Shown here: in pieces, positions 33,303 to 41,841 of the stretch | Layout of the letters: the number at the start of each line of letters is the position of its first letter | How positions within the stretch are numbered: the first letter of the stretch is position 1 | NCBI GenBank assembly: GCA_020634555.1 | Contig: JACKBK010000004.1 | Location: 62,001-126,000, forward strand | Direction of reading: 5' to 3' | DNA from: Caldilineae bacterium | Lineage (GTDB): Bacteria > Chloroflexota > Anaerolineae > JAAEKA01 | Length of the DNA: 64,000 nt | Translations under genes and position numbers: made by a program | The notes under the pieces: model-generated | Databases searched by the model: none | Told to the model about the DNA's origin: nothing | What the model saw: only the letters and a program-made list of their open reading frames with translations

Positions 33303-34273
33303 TGGCCAGCCAAGGTTTGGACGGCGGTCGTCCCCTCAACGAAGTTTTCACCGGCCGGGCAACCCGGTCGTTGCGCCGGGCACGTATCGTGGACCGGTTC
33401 GCCACTGGACTGATGTGGGCGGCAGCCCTGATGCTGGTCGCTGTGCTGTTCGCCGTGATTGCCTCGCTGCTGATCGCCGGCATTCCGGCGTTCAGCCCGG
33501 AGTTCTTGTTTACGCCGGGCACATTTACCAATCCCGGCATCGGGCCGCAAATCTGGTGTACGTTCTATGTGCTGTTCCTGACGCTGTTGATCGTGGTGCC
33601 GATTGGCACGGGTGCAGCGGTCTACATGTCGGAATATGCGCGGCCTGGCAAGCTGACCAACATCATCCGTTTCAGCACGGAGTCGCTGGCGTCGGTGCCG
33701 TCTATCGTCTACGGCGTGTTCGGCTCCATCGTCTTCCTGGTGATGATGGGGTTGGGCTACAGCATTCTAAGCGGTTCGTTGACGCTGGCTTTGCTCAACC
33801 TGCCGCTGATGGTGCGTGTGGCCGAAGATGCGATCCGCTCGGTCCCGGGATCGTACCGCGAGGCAAGCCTGGCGCTGGCAGGCAGCAAATGGGAGACAAC
33901 ACGCAAGGTGGTGCTCCCGGCAGCCCTGCCCGGACTGTTGACGGCCATCGTGCTGACGGCCGGTCGCATCATCGGCGAGACTGCACCGCTGATCCTGACC
34001 ATGGGAACCACGATTTCGCCCAACGCCTACTACAGTCTCAACCCGTTGAGCACCGGCGAGACGCTGGCTGTCCACATCTGGGTGATCAAGATCATCGGCT
34101 TGCCGGGCGTTCCCAATTCGCAGGCAGCCGCCGATGGTTCCGCCGCTGTGCTGCTGCTGATGGTCTTGGTGATCAACATCTTCGTGGCCTATTTCAACAC
34201 CAGACTGGAGCGACGGCTGCGCGGCGCGGCTCCGCCTCCGCGGGCAGGCGGCAGCAAGAAGGTCGGCACGTAA
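33302..34273 (+). CDS. pstA: Phosphate ABC transporter permease PstA
   Basis: The 323-residue protein has six membrane helices and the PstA features FTNPGIGPQIWCTFYVLFLT, IGTGAAVYMSEYARPGKLTN, SLASVPSIVYGVFGSIVFL and the ATPase-contact loop 'RSVPGSYREASLALAGSKWE', followed by AGRIIGETAPLILTMG. It overlaps pstC by one base pair within TAATG and lies 56 bp before the first pstB. Confidence 0.95.
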   Translation: MASQGLDGGRPLNEVFTGRATRSLRRARIVDRFATGLMWAAALMLVAVLFAVIASLLIAGIPAFSPEFLFTPGTFTNPGIGPQIWCTFYVLFLTLLIVVPIGTGAAVYMSEYARPGKLTNIIRFSTESLASVPSIVYGVFGSIVFLVMMGLGYSILSGSLTLALLNLPLMVRVAEDAIRSVPGSYREASLALAGSKWETTRKVVLPAALPGLLTAIVLTAGRIIGETAPLILTMGTTISPNAYYSLNPLSTGETLAVHIWVIKIIGLPGVPNSQAAADGSAAVLLLMVLVINIFVAYFNTRLERRLRGAAPPPRAGGSKKVGT

Positions 34274-34329
34274 GAGAAAAGTATTTATCCGAGACCAGGT
34301 TTCTCGGCAGATTGTAAGAGCAACGAACC

Positions 34330-35178
34330 ATGTCTCCGCAACCGATAACAGACTCCAAACAAGGCGTCGTACTGGGCCAGGCCCGGACCAACGGCGGCAT
34401 GTCGCAGATCGAAATTGAAGCACGCGATTTCAATTTCTTCTACGACAACGGCGGCTTCAAGGCTTTGAAGGACATCAACCTGCGTATGCCTCGCCATCAA
34501 GTGACCGCGTTGATCGGTCCGTCGGGCTGTGGCAAGTCCACTTTCCTGCGCGCCATCAATCGCATGCACGACCAAACCCCGGGCACAGTGACCCAGGGCG
34601 AGTTGCTGTTCGAGGGAGAGGACATCAACCGGGCCGAGGATCTGATTGTGCTGCGCAGGAAGATCGGCATGATCTTCCAACGGCCGAACCCGTTCCCCAT
34701 GTCGATCTTCGACAACGTGGCCTATGGGTTACGGCTGGAGGCGCAGGGTGTTCGCAAATCCGAGATCAACGACCGGGTCGAACAGGCGTTGCGCGACGCG
34801 TATCTGTGGGACGAGGTAAAGGACAAGCTGCGCCACTCCGGGCTGGCGTTGTCCGGCGGCCAGCAGCAGCGGCTGTGTATTGCCCGCGCCATCGCCGTCA
34901 AGCCTGAGGTGTTGCTGATGGACGAGCCGTGCGCGGCGCTGGATCCTATTGCGACGCTGGCCATCGAGGAACTGATCAACGAACTGGTCAAGAACTACAC
35001 CATCGTGATCGTGACGCACAACATGCAGCAGGCGGCGCGCGTCTCGCAGTACACAGCGTTCTTCACCACCGACGACAGCCGCACGGGACAGTTGGTGGAG
35101 TTCGGCCACACAACCGACATTTTCACCAATCCCAAGGACAGCCGGACCGAGGACTACATCACGGGACGCTTTGGTTAA
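34330..35178 (+). CDS. pstB: Phosphate ABC transporter ATPase PstB (first copy)
   Basis: The 282-residue ATPase has Walker A GPSGCGKST, the Q-loop in IGMIFQRPNPFPMSIFDNVA, the ABC signature LSGGQQQRLCIARAIA and Walker B VLLMDEPCAALDP with the H-loop in IVIVTHNMQQAARVS. The PstB-specific ALRDAYLWDEVKDKLRHSG and the C-terminal TEDYITGRFG are present. The N-terminal 23 residues before MSQIEIEARDF are extra; an internal ATG at 34399 is an alternative start. The second pstB follows after 7 bp. Confidence 0.95.
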   Translation: MSPQPITDSKQGVVLGQARTNGGMSQIEIEARDFNFFYDNGGFKALKDINLRMPRHQVTALIGPSGCGKSTFLRAINRMHDQTPGTVTQGELLFEGEDINRAEDLIVLRRKIGMIFQRPNPFPMSIFDNVAYGLRLEAQGVRKSEINDRVEQALRDAYLWDEVKDKLRHSGLALSGGQQQRLCIARAIAVKPEVLLMDEPCAALDPIATLAIEELINELVKNYTIVIVTHNMQQAARVSQYTAFFTTDDSRTGQLVEFGHTTDIFTNPKDSRTEDYITGRFG

Positions 35179-35185
35179 GTCAGCT

Positions 35186-35989
35186 ATGAATCCGAATAAC
35201 TCCAACGGGACGCCGGCGGCGAACGGCAAGTATATCCTGCAGGCCGACAAGCTGAACGTCCACTACGGCAACTTTCATGCGGTGCGCGATGTATCTATCA
35301 ATTTCGAACGCAACAAGATCACCGCGCTGATCGGGCCGTCGGGCTGCGGCAAGAGCACGGTGCTGCGTTCGCTCAACCGCATGAACGACCTTGTCGACAC
35401 AGCGCGCATTGATGGCCACGTGCGCTTCTACGGCAAAAACCTATACGATCCCGACGTGGATGCGGCGGAGGTGCGGCGGCGCATCGGCATGGTGTTCCAG
35501 AAGCCGAATCCGTTTCCCAAGAGCATCTACGACAACATCGCCTGGGGCGTGCGCGTCAACGGGGTTCGGTCAAACATGGACGACATCGTGGAGCAGGCGT
35601 TGCGCGGGGCAGCTCTGTGGGACGAGGTGAAGGACAAGCTCAAGCAGAGCGGCCTGTCGCTGTCCGGCGGCCAGCAGCAGCGGCTGTGTATCGCGCGTGC
35701 TATTGCTATTCGTCCGGACATCATTCTGATGGACGAGCCGGCTTCAGCGCTGGACCCCATTGCCACCCTGCGAATCGAGGAACTGATGACAGAGTTGGTC
35801 AAGGACTATACTATCGTCATCGTCACCCACAACATGCAGCAGGCGGCGCGCGTCTCCGACTACACTGCGTTCTTCTCGGTCACGCCTGACCGCACCGGCT
35901 ATCTGGAGGAGTTCGGCCAGACCAATCAGATCTTCACCAGCCCGCAGAGTCAGATAACCGAGGATTACATTACCGGTCGATTTGGGTAA
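35186..35989 (+). CDS. pstB: Phosphate ABC transporter ATPase PstB (second copy)
   Basis: From the ATG at 35186 the product has 267 residues; a TTG at 35171 that overlaps the first copy is an alternative. Motifs are Walker A GPSGCGKST, Q-loop MVFQKPNPFPKSIYDNIA, signature LSGGQQQRLCIARAIA, Walker B IILMDEPASALDP and VTHNMQQAARVSDYTAFF. It differs clearly from the first copy over its length (for instance HYGNFHAVRDVSINF versus FYDNGGFKALKDINL), so this is an old paralog, not a recent duplicate. Two PstB proteins may pair as a heterodimer or serve different conditions. Confidence 0.95.
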   Translation: MNPNNSNGTPAANGKYILQADKLNVHYGNFHAVRDVSINFERNKITALIGPSGCGKSTVLRSLNRMNDLVDTARIDGHVRFYGKNLYDPDVDAAEVRRRIGMVFQKPNPFPKSIYDNIAWGVRVNGVRSNMDDIVEQALRGAALWDEVKDKLKQSGLSLSGGQQQRLCIARAIAIRPDIILMDEPASALDPIATLRIEELMTELVKDYTIVIVTHNMQQAARVSDYTAFFSVTPDRTGYLEEFGQTNQIFTSPQSQITEDYITGRFG

Positions 35990-36045
35990 TCCGGAGCCAG
36001 TACCCGGTGATCGGGTCCTTGTAGCGACCATTGAGGGCACCTGCC

Positions 36046-36468
36046 ATGGCACAGACTAAAGTACTCTTTCTCTGCACCGGCAACTCGGCGCGCAGCCAGA
36101 TGGCCGAGGCGTTCCTGCGCCAATATGCCGGAGATCGCTTCGACGTTTACAGCGCGGGCCTCGAACCGCACGGCATCAACCCGTTCACGCGTGTGGTGAT
36201 GGCTGAAGTTGGGTATGATCTCGCGGGCCAGCGATCCAAGAGCGTGGCCGAATACCTGGGCAAGGTCAACTTCGGCTACCTGATCACCGTCTGTGACCAT
36301 GCCGAAAAGAACTGTCCGACCACATTTCTCGGTGTCAGCAACCGGCTTCACTGGTCGTTCGAGGATCCGGCCGCGTTTGTCGGCAGCGACGAAGAGACAC
36401 TGGCAAAATTCCGTGAAGTCCGCGACCAGATCGACCAGCGCATCCAATCCTGGCTTGCTGCCAGCTAA
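36046..36468 (+). CDS. arsC: ArsC-like arsenate reductase / LMW phosphatase fold (first)
   Basis: I use the ATG at 36046 (GAGG upstream) instead of the TTG five codons earlier; the product has 140 residues. The P-loop is 'VLFLCTGNSARSQMAEAFL' with the catalytic Cys about residue 10, followed by the redox cysteines in VCDHAEKNCPTTF and 'LHWSFEDPAAF', the arsenate-reductase-specific HW-F-DP stretch. These mark the thioredoxin-coupled ArsC group. Arsenate enters cells through Pst, so a detoxifying reductase inside the pst operon makes sense: it protects when phosphate uptake is switched on. No arsenite pump is in the window. Confidence 0.87.
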   Translation: MAQTKVLFLCTGNSARSQMAEAFLRQYAGDRFDVYSAGLEPHGINPFTRVVMAEVGYDLAGQRSKSVAEYLGKVNFGYLITVCDHAEKNCPTTFLGVSNRLHWSFEDPAAFVGSDEETLAKFREVRDQIDQRIQSWLAAS

Positions 36469-36495
36469 ACTGCGCGGCAAGAGAGAACAAAAACT

Positions 36496-36915
36496 ATGAC
36501 AAAACGTACCGTATTATTCCTCTGCACCGGAAACTCCTGTCGCAGCCAGATGGCTGAAGGACTCGTAAACGCGCACTTTGGCGACACCTGGCAGGCAGTC
36601 TCGGCCGGCACCGAACCGTCGGGCTACGTGCATCCACTGGCCGTACGGGCGATGGCCGAGCGCGGCATCGATATCAGCAGCGGGCGCTCCAAGAACGCCG
36701 ACGAGTTCCGGTCACTGCCGCTGGACCTGGTGGTCACGGTCTGTGACGACGCGGCGGAGAACTGCCCTCTCTGGCTGGGCCAGGGACGAGTTGTTCACCA
36801 CGCGTTTCAGGACCCTGCCAAGGCTGAAGGCTCGGAGGAGGAGCGGATGGAAGTTTTTCGCCGGGTGCGGGATGAGATCGAGGATTGGCTGCTGGGCTTT
36901 TTGCCGACGCAATAG
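36496..36915 (+). CDS. arsC: ArsC-like arsenate reductase (second)
   Basis: The 139-residue paralog starts 27 bp after the first and carries 'VLFLCTGNSCRSQMAEGLV' (P-loop), VTVCDDAAENCPLW (redox cysteines) and VVHHAFQDPAKAEGSEEER. It has Cys-Arg instead of Ala-Arg in the P-loop, which is the more common ArsC form, and HHAF in place of HWSF. The two proteins are diverged, so they may differ in reductant or act as phosphatase and reductase. Both are in one transcript with pst and phoU. Confidence 0.87.
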   Translation: MTKRTVLFLCTGNSCRSQMAEGLVNAHFGDTWQAVSAGTEPSGYVHPLAVRAMAERGIDISSGRSKNADEFRSLPLDLVVTVCDDAAENCPLWLGQGRVVHHAFQDPAKAEGSEEERMEVFRRVRDEIEDWLLGFLPTQ

Positions 36916-36953
36916 GCGGGCAACCGTGTGTACTGCCCGCGCTAACCGACGCG

Positions 36954-37658
36954 ATGGACACAGAAGCGAGCGACGGACTGGCCACGCTACGGGCAGAGCT
37001 GCGTCAACTCATCGCAACTGTGTACGAGATGTTCGAGTTGGCTGCTGTAGCCGTTCGCCAACCAACATCGGTGCAGCAACAGCAGTTGGTTCGTGGGCAT
37101 CGACGGATAGTCCGAAAACGTGCAGAGATCGAGGTCGCCTGCCTGGCTTTGCTCAAACGAAAAGAGCTGTCGGCCGAGGCAATACACCAGACTTCATGCA
37201 TCATCGAGATCGCAGCAGAACTCGAACGAATCACCTATCTTATACGACATATGGTCCGCTCGCCGCTGCTGTCGCATCGCAGCACCTCGCAGCAGGTAGC
37301 GGCGGCGATGGAAGTGGCGCTGGCAGTCAGCGAGGAAAGTGTGGAGAGAGTGCTGTCCCGCCTGTCAACGGTAGACGAAAGGGAACCTGTCCCATTGTTG
37401 ACAGCCCGCGGCCGGATGGAGGCACAGTTTGCATTGGTGTATGCCTGGATGACCGATGAGGGCGGGGGAACGGCTGTTCGCCCTTATCTGCGCCGGCAAC
37501 TGATGCAACTGGCCCAGCACAACCGTGAGCTTTCCAACCGTATTCTCAACCTGAGCGAGTGGATCACCTATTCGTCAAGCTACAACGCTTCGGATGAAGC
37601 GATTGCCGGGCGACAAGACAAGTTGCCAATTCAAAACGACAAGGAAACTGTGCAATGA
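36954..37658 (+). CDS. PhoU-like helical protein, diverged
   Basis: The ATG at 36954 gives 234 residues; a longer frame would overlap arsC and lacks PhoU character. The protein is all helical, with ELRQLIATVYEMFELAAVAV (about residues 15-34), 'IVRKRAEIEVACLALLKRKE', IIEIAAELERITYLIRHMVR resembling the PhoU E-x-x-R metal/helix motif, and ALAVSEESVERVLSRL. Two PhoU-type three-helix repeats seem likely. It overlaps phoU by 4 bp and probably works with it in signalling between Pst and the sensor kinase. Assignment rests on context and helix pattern. Confidence 0.65.
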   Translation: MDTEASDGLATLRAELRQLIATVYEMFELAAVAVRQPTSVQQQQLVRGHRRIVRKRAEIEVACLALLKRKELSAEAIHQTSCIIEIAAELERITYLIRHMVRSPLLSHRSTSQQVAAAMEVALAVSEESVERVLSRLSTVDEREPVPLLTARGRMEAQFALVYAWMTDEGGGTAVRPYLRRQLMQLAQHNRELSNRILNLSEWITYSSSYNASDEAIAGRQDKLPIQNDKETVQ

Positions 37659-38326
37659 CCAGAGAATCGTTTGACCTGCAACTGGACAGCCTTCAGGAAA
37701 GCCTGCTGGCTCTGAGCAGCATGGTCGAGGAAGCGCTGCTGGAGTCCGTGGAGAACCTCAAACGGCGCGATGTTGCAGCCAGCCGGATGCTCATCAAGCG
37801 TGACAAGGAGATCGATAACCGGCGCTACGCCATCGAATTGGAGGCGCTGACGCTGATTGCGACCCAGCAACCCATGGCGGGTGACATGCGCCGGCTGGCA
37901 GCCACGCTGTTCATCGCCAATGAACTGGAACGCATCGGTGATTACGCCAAGGGGATGAGCCGCGTCAACATCCGCATCGGCGACGAGTCGCTGATGAAGC
38001 CGTTGATCGACATCCCGCGCATGGCAGCGATCGGGCAGAGCATGATTCACCGCGCGATGGAAGCCTTTGTGACACGCAACGTCGAACTGGCGTACGCTGT
38101 CATCGACGATGACGAGGCTGTGGACGCACTGCACGACCAGATCTACGCTGAGCTAATGACCTTGTTGTTCCAGGACGTCAGCAAGATCCGCCAGGCCAAT
38201 CTGCTGCTGATGGCAGCACACAACCTGGAGCGCGCCGCCGACCGCGCCACCAACATCAGCGAACGCGCCATCTACTCCGTGACCGGTGAGATGATCGACT
38301 ACGGTTGGGAGAACGACGTCAGCTAA
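37655..38326 (+). CDS. phoU: Phosphate signalling protein PhoU
   Basis: The 223-residue protein has the two PhoU repeats: VEEALLESVENLKRRD with 'RDKEIDNRRYAIELEALTLI' and the metal-binding 'ANELERIGDYAKGMSR' in the first, then DDDEAVDALHDQIYAELMTL and 'AAHNLERAADRATNISERAI' in the second. PhoU links the Pst transporter to the histidine kinase and keeps the Pho regulon off when phosphate is plentiful. It ends the operon; no strong terminator is seen directly behind it. Confidence 0.95.
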   Translation: MTRESFDLQLDSLQESLLALSSMVEEALLESVENLKRRDVAASRMLIKRDKEIDNRRYAIELEALTLIATQQPMAGDMRRLAATLFIANELERIGDYAKGMSRVNIRIGDESLMKPLIDIPRMAAIGQSMIHRAMEAFVTRNVELAYAVIDDDEAVDALHDQIYAELMTLLFQDVSKIRQANLLLMAAHNLERAADRATNISERAIYSVTGEMIDYGWENDVS

Positions 38327-38536
38327 CCACGGGGTGTAGGTGTTTTGCTTGAGGGTGGATACGATACAGTGACCGGCAGCGACTACACCTGAAACGTATG
38401 CACGACCAGCAGGACAAGTCGCACTCGATCTTGCTCAAACTGAGCGTTTCCCAATAGCTCGGAAGAGAACGCTAGACGCGGCGATTCATGCGTGGACTGG
38501 CAGGCCCGGGAAGGTCTGCCAGTTCTGATACGCCGG
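38327..38536. other. Spacer after phoU with a stem-loop
   Basis: No gene is supported. An 8-bp stem (38496-38503 with 38516-38523) lies just behind the stop of the small minus-strand gene at 38537 and could end its transcript, though no T-run follows. Confidence 0.35.
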
Positions 38537-38710
38537 TCACTTTCCCTCACGTTTTACAAGTTTTTCGATCTCGCTGGGCAACGCCGGCCGGCGGCCAAAC
38601 ATGTCCGGCTGGCGGCCACTTCCGCGGTATAGCCGGTGCAGTTTGGAAAGGGTCTGAGTACGGTCATTGGTGGGAACCGGCTGGGGCGAACGGCGGGGTT
38701 TGTGAGCCAT
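38537..38710 (-). CDS. Small basic protein of unknown function (57 residues)
   Basis: A short frame on the minus strand starts at ATG 38710-38708 after AAGAGG five to six bases upstream and ends at a TGA at 38539-38537. The product (MAHKPRRSPQPVPTNDRTQT at its start, ending EIEKLVKREGK) has about 14 Lys/Arg residues, no membrane segment and no recognisable domain. A ribosome site in the right place and a stem-loop just downstream support it. An overlapping Pro/Arg/Cys-rich frame and a plus-strand frame exist, but neither has such signals. Function unknown; nucleic-acid binding would fit the charge. Confidence 0.5.
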   Translation of the reverse strand: MAHKPRRSPQPVPTNDRTQTLSKLHRLYRGSGRQPDMFGRRPALPSEIEKLVKREGK

Positions 38711-38780
38711 TGACACCTCTTTTTAGTCCAAGAAAGGGGATTCAATGCGATACATATCGACCTGATTCTAGCGGAGTTGG

Positions 38781-38896
38781 GTTAACCCTCGGTTGACAGT
38801 TGCGGCGCGTTTGGTTAACAGCCTGTAAACAACGTGTGCAGCAAGGCTTTGGCAGGCTTTCTGTTAACGTTTGGTAAAACCAGCACCGGGTATGAT
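38781..38896 (+). promoter_or_regulatory. Pho-box-like operator and promoter C (redox cluster)
   Basis: Hexamers GTTAAC (38781), GTTGAC (38792), GTTAAC (38814) and GTAAAC (38825) share one 11-bp register; GTTAAC (38863) and GTAAAA (38874) form another pair. TATGAT (38891-38896) follows the last unit after 11 bp. Confidence 0.65.
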
Positions 38897-38986
38897 ACAC
38901 GTCATATCCGTCGGGAATCGCTCTGTGTTATGCTGTATTCTGGAGTCATCTGATCTGCCTTCGACTCGAGGATGAAACACGAAGCT

Positions 38987-40027
38987 ATGATCTACCACAG
39001 CGTCACCGCAACCAGACTCGGCCCGCCCAGCGTTCTTCAGATCGTGGAGAACGACCTGCGCGCGCCTGGACCAAAAGAGGCGCGGATTCGGGTGCTGGCC
39101 GCGTCCGTCAGCCGGCCTGACATCACCGTACGTTCAGGAGAGGCGCTGTACACCGGCACGCCGCTGGGCCAGAAGGTGCCGTTCACGCCGGGCTATGCCG
39201 TGATTGGCGACGTGGAAGCGGTCGGCGTCGAGGTAACCGGCGTCTCGGCGGGGGACCGCGTTGGCGTGTTGACGGTGGTGGGCGGCTACAGCGAGGTGCT
39301 CTACTGGCGCAGCGACCGGTTGATCCCCGTGCCGCGCACGGTGAACCCGGCCGAGGCGGTGACGCTGATCCTCAACTACCTGGTGGCCTGGCAAACCATG
39401 CACCGGTCCGCAAAGGTAAAAGCCGGCGAGAAGATGTTGATCATCGGCGCCAGCGGCGGCATTGGCACGGCGCTCTTGCAGCTTGGCCGGCTGGCCGGGC
39501 TGACGATGTACGGCGTCGCATCGGCCAGCAAGCACTGGATGATGCTGGCAGCCGGAGCAACGCCCATCGACTACCACACGCAGGACTTTTTCGAATTCAT
39601 CCGACGCGTCGAACCGGCCGGCATCGACGTGGTGATCGACGGAACGACGCGGCTGGACACGATCCGCAGCAGCCTGTCGCTCCTGCGGCGCGGCGGCCGG
39701 GTGGTCAGCTACGGCGAGCCGGCCAGTCCGGGTGACCTGCCGCGCATTCTGGGGACGTTGATGCGGGAGAAGCTGACGCCGGACGGCAAGTCGTTCACGC
39801 TGTACGGCACGTCCAGCTATTTCCTCGGCAACCGGCGGCCGTACGAGCAGGACTGGGCGACGCTGTTCCACCTGCTGGAAACGCGCCAGATTGCGCCGGT
39901 CATCATGCGGAAGTTTCCCATCCTCGAGGCGGCCAGAGCCAACGAATTGCTGGAAAGCGGCACGGTCGTTGGCAACGTCGTTCTGGTTGCGCCGGAGTTG
40001 TTGAATGGCGATGCAAGCAGCTCCTGA
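38987..40027 (+). CDS. Zinc-free medium-chain dehydrogenase/quinone reductase-like
   Basis: I use the ATG at 38987, since MIYHSVTATRLG matches the usual start of this family; an ATG at 38972 lies directly on the GAGG and is less likely. The 346-residue protein has RIRVLAASVSRPDITVRSG, 'FTPGYAVIGDVEAVGVEVTG' and the cofactor loop 'MLIIGASGGIGTALLQLGRL'. The zinc-binding His/Cys/Glu of alcohol dehydrogenases are missing, which suggests a quinone or enone reductase using NADPH. It overlaps the hydrolase gene and lies behind operator C. Confidence 0.87.
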   Translation: MIYHSVTATRLGPPSVLQIVENDLRAPGPKEARIRVLAASVSRPDITVRSGEALYTGTPLGQKVPFTPGYAVIGDVEAVGVEVTGVSAGDRVGVLTVVGGYSEVLYWRSDRLIPVPRTVNPAEAVTLILNYLVAWQTMHRSAKVKAGEKMLIIGASGGIGTALLQLGRLAGLTMYGVASASKHWMMLAAGATPIDYHTQDFFEFIRRVEPAGIDVVIDGTTRLDTIRSSLSLLRRGGRVVSYGEPASPGDLPRILGTLMREKLTPDGKSFTLYGTSSYFLGNRRPYEQDWATLFHLLETRQIAPVIMRKFPILEAARANELLESGTVVGNVVLVAPELLNGDASSS

Positions 40028-40856
40028 GTTGGTGATCCACGACGGACTGGCCATCTACCGGCTGGGCGACGGCGAGCCGTTGCTGCTGTTTCCCTATCCC
40101 CACGGCTCAACCTTCCGTTCGATGGCGGAGAACCCACTGGCGCGCCTGCTGGCCGGCTTGGGTCGCCAGGTGATCACCTTCGACCCGCCAAGCGCGTTTC
40201 GCTCCACCCGTCCGATGCGTTGCGACCTGGCGGAGATGCTGGACTGCGCGGCCGAGGCGCTGCAAGTTCACCGGGTTGATCCGCCCGTGGATGTCGCCGG
40301 ACACAGCATGGGCAGCCTGTGCGCGCTGGGGCTGGCCGTTGAACGCCCGCAGTTGGTGCGCCGGCTGGTGTTGATCGGCAGCATGTCCGGCTGGCCGGCC
40401 GTGTTTCGCTGGAGCACGCCGCACAACTGGAGCCCGCTCCACGACCGCGAGTGGTGGCAGTGCATATGGCTGGGCACACGGCAGATCGTTGGGTTGGGCA
40501 ACCTCGCTGTCCATAAGCGCCTGGATAACCTGATCAAGACGGCGTCGTACGTGGACAAGCGCTACGTCGAGCTGTGGACCATCGAGCCGGGCGATTCGCA
40601 CCGGCCGCCGCCCGCCCGGGCGCAATGGCTGAAGGCCGAGCGGCAGGTGGACTATGCCGGTCGTTTGGGTGAGGTGCAGGCGCCGACGCTGATTGTCGTC
40701 GGCCGCTACGATCCACAGACGCCGCCGGTCTGCTCAGAGGAACTGGCGGCCGGTATCCAGGGATCGCAGTTGTTGATCTTTGAACACAGCGGCCATTCAC
40801 CGTTTGTCGAGGAGCCGGCGCGCTTTTCCCAGGAGCTTGCCAGTTTTTTGGAATAG
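40005..40856 (+). CDS. Alpha/beta hydrolase
   Basis: The 283-residue protein has the oxyanion strand LLLFPYPHGSTFRSM, the nucleophile elbow 'VDVAGHSMGSLCALGLAVE' (Ser about residue 101), the acid in LIVVGRYDPQTPP and the catalytic His in FEHSGHSPFVEEP. The triad is complete. The substrate cannot be read; relatives include esterases, lactonases and haloperoxidase-like enzymes. Its ATG overlaps the preceding reductase gene by 23 bp, which implies coupled translation and a shared pathway. Confidence 0.88.
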   Translation: MAMQAAPELVIHDGLAIYRLGDGEPLLLFPYPHGSTFRSMAENPLARLLAGLGRQVITFDPPSAFRSTRPMRCDLAEMLDCAAEALQVHRVDPPVDVAGHSMGSLCALGLAVERPQLVRRLVLIGSMSGWPAVFRWSTPHNWSPLHDREWWQCIWLGTRQIVGLGNLAVHKRLDNLIKTASYVDKRYVELWTIEPGDSHRPPPARAQWLKAERQVDYAGRLGEVQAPTLIVVGRYDPQTPPVCSEELAAGIQGSQLLIFEHSGHSPFVEEPARFSQELASFLE

Positions 40857-40868
40857 CAGGAGGTTTTC

Positions 40869-41312
40869 ATGGCAAAGATGTATCAGATCAACTCCGGCAA
40901 ACGTATGGGAAACCGCGCCGCTGGCTGGATGATCGACCTGAATCTCGCTCCGGCGAGCTACTACTTGCTGACGGTGCCGGGGCGAAAGAGCGGGAAGCCA
41001 CACACAACTCCCGTCATTCTGGTCGAGCAATCCGGCGTTCGCTGGCTGGTAGCGCCCTATGGCGACGTGAATTGGGTGCTCAACGCTCGAGCTGCGGGAA
41101 AAGTCACGCTGTCGCGGCGGCGCAAAGCGCAAGTTTTTCACATCGAAGAAGTAGGTCCCGAGACAGCGGCGCCTGTGCTCAAGGCCTACCTCCAAAGCGT
41201 CAGAGTCGTGCGGTCATACTTCGACTGCCAGCCAGATGCACCGCTGGAAGACTTCATCGCTGAATCGTCCCGCCACCCCGTCTTTCGCCTCGTCCCCGTT
41301 ACGCAAGGATGA
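40869..41312 (+). CDS. Deazaflavin (F420)-dependent nitroreductase-family protein
   Basis: CAGGAGG precedes the ATG. The 147-residue split-barrel protein carries YYLLTVPGRKSGKPHTTPVI and 'VRWLVAPYGDVNWVLNARAA', the two strands that define the DDN/nitroreductase F420 family, and ends with the HPVFRLVPV strand. Such enzymes use reduced F420 to reduce quinones, nitro compounds or enones. It is followed by a paralog 37 bp later, so the host should make F420, though no biosynthesis gene is in the window. Confidence 0.87.
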   Translation: MAKMYQINSGKRMGNRAAGWMIDLNLAPASYYLLTVPGRKSGKPHTTPVILVEQSGVRWLVAPYGDVNWVLNARAAGKVTLSRRRKAQVFHIEEVGPETAAPVLKAYLQSVRVVRSYFDCQPDAPLEDFIAESSRHPVFRLVPVTQG

Positions 41313-41349
41313 TGGCGCCCTGATGCCTTGAACCACTGAAGGGAGCAAC

Positions 41350-41808
41350 ATGACCTTCAAACGCTGGATGTATCGTGACGGCCGTCCGCACACGTTGGCT
41401 AAAGTGCTCAACGCAGGCTGGGCGCGCATCCACTCGCTGGGGCTTCTTCCCAACTACCTCGTGACGCTGGAGGTTGTCGGCAGAAAATCCGGCAAGATTG
41501 TCAGCCTGCCGCTGGCGATGGCGGTCGTGAACGGGAAACGCTACCTTGTGTCGATGCTGGGCAACGACGCCAACTGGGTGCTCAACGTCCAGGCCGCCGG
41601 CGGGCGGGCAACGTTGCGCCACGGAATCACCGAGGAGGTAATCCTGACGGAGGTGGGTGTCAGTCAGCGGGCGCCGATCCTGAAGGAATATTTGCGACGA
41701 GCGCCCGGCGCCCGTCCGCACATCCCGGTCGATAAGGATGCGCCGCTCGCCGAGTTCGAGCAGGTCGCTGCCGATTACCCGGTGTTTCTCGTGCGAAACG
41801 CACACTGA
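41350..41808 (+). CDS. Second deazaflavin-dependent nitroreductase-family protein
   Basis: The 152-residue paralog has 'LVTLEVVGRKSGKIVSLPLA', YLVSMLGNDANWVLNVQAAG and FEQVAADYPVFLV in the same order as its neighbour. GNDANWVLN corresponds to GDVNWVLN of the first. N-terminal residues 1-35 are longer. Both are co-directional with flavodoxin genes, which suggests a small electron-transfer set. Confidence 0.87.
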   Translation: MTFKRWMYRDGRPHTLAKVLNAGWARIHSLGLLPNYLVTLEVVGRKSGKIVSLPLAMAVVNGKRYLVSMLGNDANWVLNVQAAGGRATLRHGITEEVILTEVGVSQRAPILKEYLRRAPGARPHIPVDKDAPLAEFEQVAADYPVFLVRNAH

Positions 41809-41841
41809 ACGCCAGCAGCAGCACAAGACCAGGAGAATCCC

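Noticed and set aside
38488..38796. Plus-strand frame of 102 codons between phoU and the redox cluster
   Set aside because: Its composition is atypical (Gly/Ser/Pro/Cys-rich), it has no ribosome site and runs into the Pho-like operator region.
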